Positions 13,187 through 15,678 of a stretch of 15,678 nucleotides of DNA are shown here, piece after piece. Each line of letters opens with the position of its first letter. The first letter of the stretch is position 1. The stretch lies in the NCBI GenBank assembly GCA_910578885.1, contig CAJTSH010000057.1, positions 1 to 15,678 of the forward strand, in the 5' to 3' direction. The position numbers and the translations under genes are program-made. A model generated the notes under the pieces. The model made no database searches. It had not been told where the DNA came from and worked only from the letters and a program-made list of their open reading frames with translations. The stretch is from an uncultured Lachnospiraceae bacterium (GTDB lineage: Bacteria > Bacillota > Clostridia > Lachnospirales > Lachnospiraceae).

Positions 13187-15462
13187 TGGGCAGGGAAGAT
13201 AGGATATTGGATATGAGAAATATGGAAAAATATCTGAAACAATATGATGTTTTTCACCAGAAATACTTTTGGGATATCAAAGAGAGCGAGATACCATATG
13301 AATTAGCTAGAATGGCGCTTTCGCTGGAAGAGCAGCAGAATTGCTTCCAAGAAAAGTGGACACCCTTAAAGGCGCAAGATGCTTTTCTGACGGTTAGAAA
13401 GGTATATGATGATAAGACAGTGGACTATTTGGGAGTGTTGCAGCTTATATTGGAAAAGTTTATCGGAAACTTTATTGATATCGAGGGAATGGAACGGTTA
13501 TTTAAGTCTTCTTATTTTAACTTTGAGTGGATGATGCATTTGGAGTATAATCCGGACAGGCATGATTACACGAGATATAGAGATCATTATATTCATCAAA
13601 TTAAAAACATGTATGAAATGCTTGTATTTTTAGATAATTATGGTTTTATGGAGTACTGCATGGAGGCTTATCAAAATAAATCTAATGACATATCAAATGC
13701 TATCAAATTAAGTATTCGGAATCAGATTTACTATGCAGATGAAAAAGAAAGGTCATTTTTTAAAGAAATATTGCAGCGCAAGAATAAAGCGACAGACGAT
13801 AGTGAGTTGTTGTACGAGCGGATGCAGGAACACTATTATCGGTATTTATTGCATACGGTTGCAATTATTTCAGCCTTGATACATGATATAGGATATCCGA
13901 TTGCGTTTACGTTACGTATGGCGAAAGGTTTGCATGAGTTTTTGCCTCTGTCGGATAATTTTCTGCGGTTGAATGATGCTATGCCGCACCTGGAAGAAAT
14001 TTTGCAGGAAAGTCTGCTGTATCGAACGACGGACTCGCGTGAAATTGCAGAGCGGATAAAAGAACATCGGGATCATGGCAGTATTTCTGCTGTAATGTTG
14101 TTAAGCCAATATTATGAAACTGGTGCGATTTATCATCTGAGTCCGATAAAAAGAATGGCGGTAGAACTATCTGCAGTAGTGGTATACAATCATACTTTAA
14201 AGTATGAATACATGACAGGAAAGAAAAAGGATCGATATCGAAATCTGTTTGGTGAAAACCCGATTTCCTATCTGTTCCGGTTGTGTGATGATTTACAAGA
14301 ATGGGGAAGGGTATATTTCGATATCAGTAAAAGGAGCAATTTTTTGATCTGCTCTAGGTGTCATATGCCGATTACTAGAGCGTGTTTGAAATCAGAAGAG
14401 GGGGAACGTATTTATTCTTGTGGCTGCGGAGATTTAGCAATTCGTAGGACAAAAGTTCCATATAGAAAATTAACTAATATTGTGGCATGTAATGCATTGG
14501 AAATTATCGATAAGTCAGCGGATAACTCGCAAAAACATAGCATGAAAATTGTAATGAAGTACGATTTGGTGTCTTTGTTACAGCTGTCTTTGTACAGTCC
14601 TCGATTCGCAAAACAGAGGGCAGATGATATGTATGAAATTAAAAGAATGCTTGAAGGACAAAGAGAACTGCCGAATATCTATATTGATACGTTTTTATCC
14701 AATAACCCGATTGCAATCAAAGTAGAATGTCTGAAGCAATTTTTGCAAGAACAGAAAGACGATTATGTTTTCGATGCAGACGATTTTGTTGCTGTTTCCT
14801 TGACAAAGAAGACTAATGGTGAGTTTGTCAAATATGCTTTATCGGAATTAAAGAGTAGTTTTAAAAAGCAAAAGAAGATATGTGATCGTTTGCGTATAGA
14901 AACTGTTGTGAAGGAGCTGTGGAGTGACAACGGTCTAAGTGTTGGCAAATATAAAAATCTTCAGGGTGACAACATATATCTTTATGTATGGGGACGGAAT
15001 CTGGAATTTTACTCATTTATGGCGTTTGTCGGGGAAAATGTAGCAGAATTGCGTAGAGGTGGAGCATTGTCAGAAAGGGATCATGCGATTACTTTTTCGA
15101 AGCAGTTAGCGGATGCAATTGCTGACTGTTATAAAATTAAAGATCGTCCGACTCGGACGCTGATGATGGATTATATTTGGCAAAATGTAAGGAAGGTTTC
15201 GTTTGAAGAGTTTTGTTCTGCAAAGGCAATGGAGTATTATCTGGAGGCATCGCTTTCTACGGAATATTTGATTAATACAGTTATAGAATATGTGGGTAGT
15301 GATGCGTATGATGATGTCAAGAAAACATTAAATGCTGATGATTATAAAGATAAGGCACGCACAACTAAAAGTCTGGAAGGCATTTACGATTTCTATACGG
15401 ACTATGAATTATTTGCGGCTATGGCGCAGTATCACTCTTTAAATGATAAAGATAGCAAATAA
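13186..15462 (+). CDS. HD-domain protein with inserted zinc ribbon
   Basis: The start is the ATG at 13186, overlapping the previous stop by 1 nt, behind GAGGTG with 5-nt spacing; a TTG 3 nt upstream is in frame but poorly placed. The protein has 758 residues. The HD metal set is visible: His133/His137 in RYRDHYIHQ, His233-Asp234 in ALIHDIGYP, His294/His297 in EHRDHG, His336 in VVYNHTL, and Asp368-Asp369 in RLCDDLQEW. Helices at about 155-225 are inserted between the first His and the HD pair. Straight after the HD core is a probable zinc ribbon with CSRC (389-392) and CGC (412-414). The remaining 340 residues are unrecognised, mostly alpha/beta then helical. HD folds hydrolyse nucleotides or cyclic nucleotides; the ribbon may bind nucleic acid or protein. 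As the last gene of the block it could be the effector. It is distinct from the HD-PRTase at 7480. Confidence 0.8.
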   Translation: MGREDRILDMRNMEKYLKQYDVFHQKYFWDIKESEIPYELARMALSLEEQQNCFQEKWTPLKAQDAFLTVRKVYDDKTVDYLGVLQLILEKFIGNFIDIEGMERLFKSSYFNFEWMMHLEYNPDRHDYTRYRDHYIHQIKNMYEMLVFLDNYGFMEYCMEAYQNKSNDISNAIKLSIRNQIYYADEKERSFFKEILQRKNKATDDSELLYERMQEHYYRYLLHTVAIISALIHDIGYPIAFTLRMAKGLHEFLPLSDNFLRLNDAMPHLEEILQESLLYRTTDSREIAERIKEHRDHGSISAVMLLSQYYETGAIYHLSPIKRMAVELSAVVVYNHTLKYEYMTGKKKDRYRNLFGENPISYLFRLCDDLQEWGRVYFDISKRSNFLICSRCHMPITRACLKSEEGERIYSCGCGDLAIRRTKVPYRKLTNIVACNALEIIDKSADNSQKHSMKIVMKYDLVSLLQLSLYSPRFAKQRADDMYEIKRMLEGQRELPNIYIDTFLSNNPIAIKVECLKQFLQEQKDDYVFDADDFVAVSLTKKTNGEFVKYALSELKSSFKKQKKICDRLRIETVVKELWSDNGLSVGKYKNLQGDNIYLYVWGRNLEFYSFMAFVGENVAELRRGGALSERDHAITFSKQLADAIADCYKIKDRPTRTLMMDYIWQNVRKVSFEEFCSAKAMEYYLEASLSTEYLINTVIEYVGSDAYDDVKKTLNADDYKDKARTTKSLEGIYDFYTDYELFAAMAQYHSLNDKDSK

Positions 15463-15566
15463 AATAGAACTCGAAACATAAAAAATAGCAAAACTAATTA
15501 AAAACCTTTATTATAGGGCATCTTGATTGATCAAAATATTAAAAAGTTACAAACGGGTGTTTATAA
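15463..15566. other. AT-rich tail after the operon
   Basis: I see no gene and no convincing terminator; a small palindrome (ttgatcaa region near 15522) lacks a T-run. A TATAAT lies at 15578-15583, but without a clear -35 partner. Confidence 0.35.
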
Positions 15567-15678
15567 CTTAGTTACTCTATAATATATGATGACGCATGGG
15601 AGAATGACCATAACGGCGACCGCTCTGTATGGTTAAAGGAAAACAGGGATGGATACTGCCTCACAGTCATGGAGGAGC
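15567..15678 (+). pseudogene. Headless ORF fragment running off the window
   Basis: One frame is open from after a TAA at 15564-15566 to the window end and reads DDAWENDHNGDRSVWL, then KENRDGYCLTVMEE. There is no ATG, GTG or TTG in this frame before the ATG at 15669, so the fragment lacks a start. The base composition turns GC-richer at about 15590, as in the rhs debris at 4905-5260. The operon may therefore end here and older host or rhs-type sequence resume. I cannot name the family. The alternative is an intact gene whose start lies on another frame by error. Confidence 0.35.

Noticed and set aside
1..15678. tRNA, rRNA or riboswitch
   Set aside because: I scanned the gaps for cloverleaf, rRNA-like or conserved riboswitch motifs by eye and saw none; a covariance-model search could still find a weak one.

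Overview
The window looks like an accessory region from a Clostridia-type Firmicute, most likely Lachnospiraceae-like. This is inferred from strong AGGAGG-type ribosome binding sites, moderately AT-rich coding sequence, Rhs proteins with a DPSG junction, and an IS200-type element of the kind common in that group. No ribosomal or other housekeeping gene is present to fix the taxonomy.

Left part (1-5400): rhs locus debris and mobile elements. It opens with the C-terminal end of an Rhs protein carrying an AHH-type nuclease toxin tip (1-771). Next come an inverted-repeat MITE-like segment (791-979), a decayed IS200-like insertion (about 1042-1655) whose transposase has lost both HUH histidines, and a broken small ORF. 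A DUF4303-type gene, a plausible toxin immunity partner (2218-2817), lies between two related palindromic repeats (2059-2189 and 3033-3193). A minus-strand gene of an unclassified, probably mobile, winged-helix family (3247-4809) has its own good promoter. Last is a frameshifted, GC-richer rhs fragment (about 4905-5260), abruptly joined to the tail of a one-helix membrane protein that ends at 5379.

Right part (5407-15462): seven tightly packed plus-strand genes form a multi-gene system that I do not recognise as a named, characterised one. The first block (5407-9706) encodes a STAS-like plus GHKL-ATPase fusion, a phosphoribosyltransferase (PRTase)-fold protein, an HD hydrolase fused to a second PRTase-like domain, and a complete ThyX flavin-dependent thymidylate synthase. 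After a 254-bp gap with a possible promoter, the second block (9961-15462) encodes a 701-residue protein of unknown family, a ParA/MinD-type ATPase with a large insertion, and a 758-residue HD protein with a zinc ribbon. Gene overlaps of 1, 4 and 11 nt, and a 1-nt gap, argue for translational coupling within the blocks.

How the genes may work together (inference): the STAS/GHKL pair resembles partner-switch sensors, the PRTase and HD domains suggest nucleotide or nucleotide-signal chemistry, ThyX makes dTMP, and the ParA-like ATPase could act as a switch for the large unknown protein and the zinc-ribbon HD protein. The setting between rhs debris and a downstream headless ORF fragment fits an accessory immune or conflict locus. 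Function is not shown by the sequence alone.
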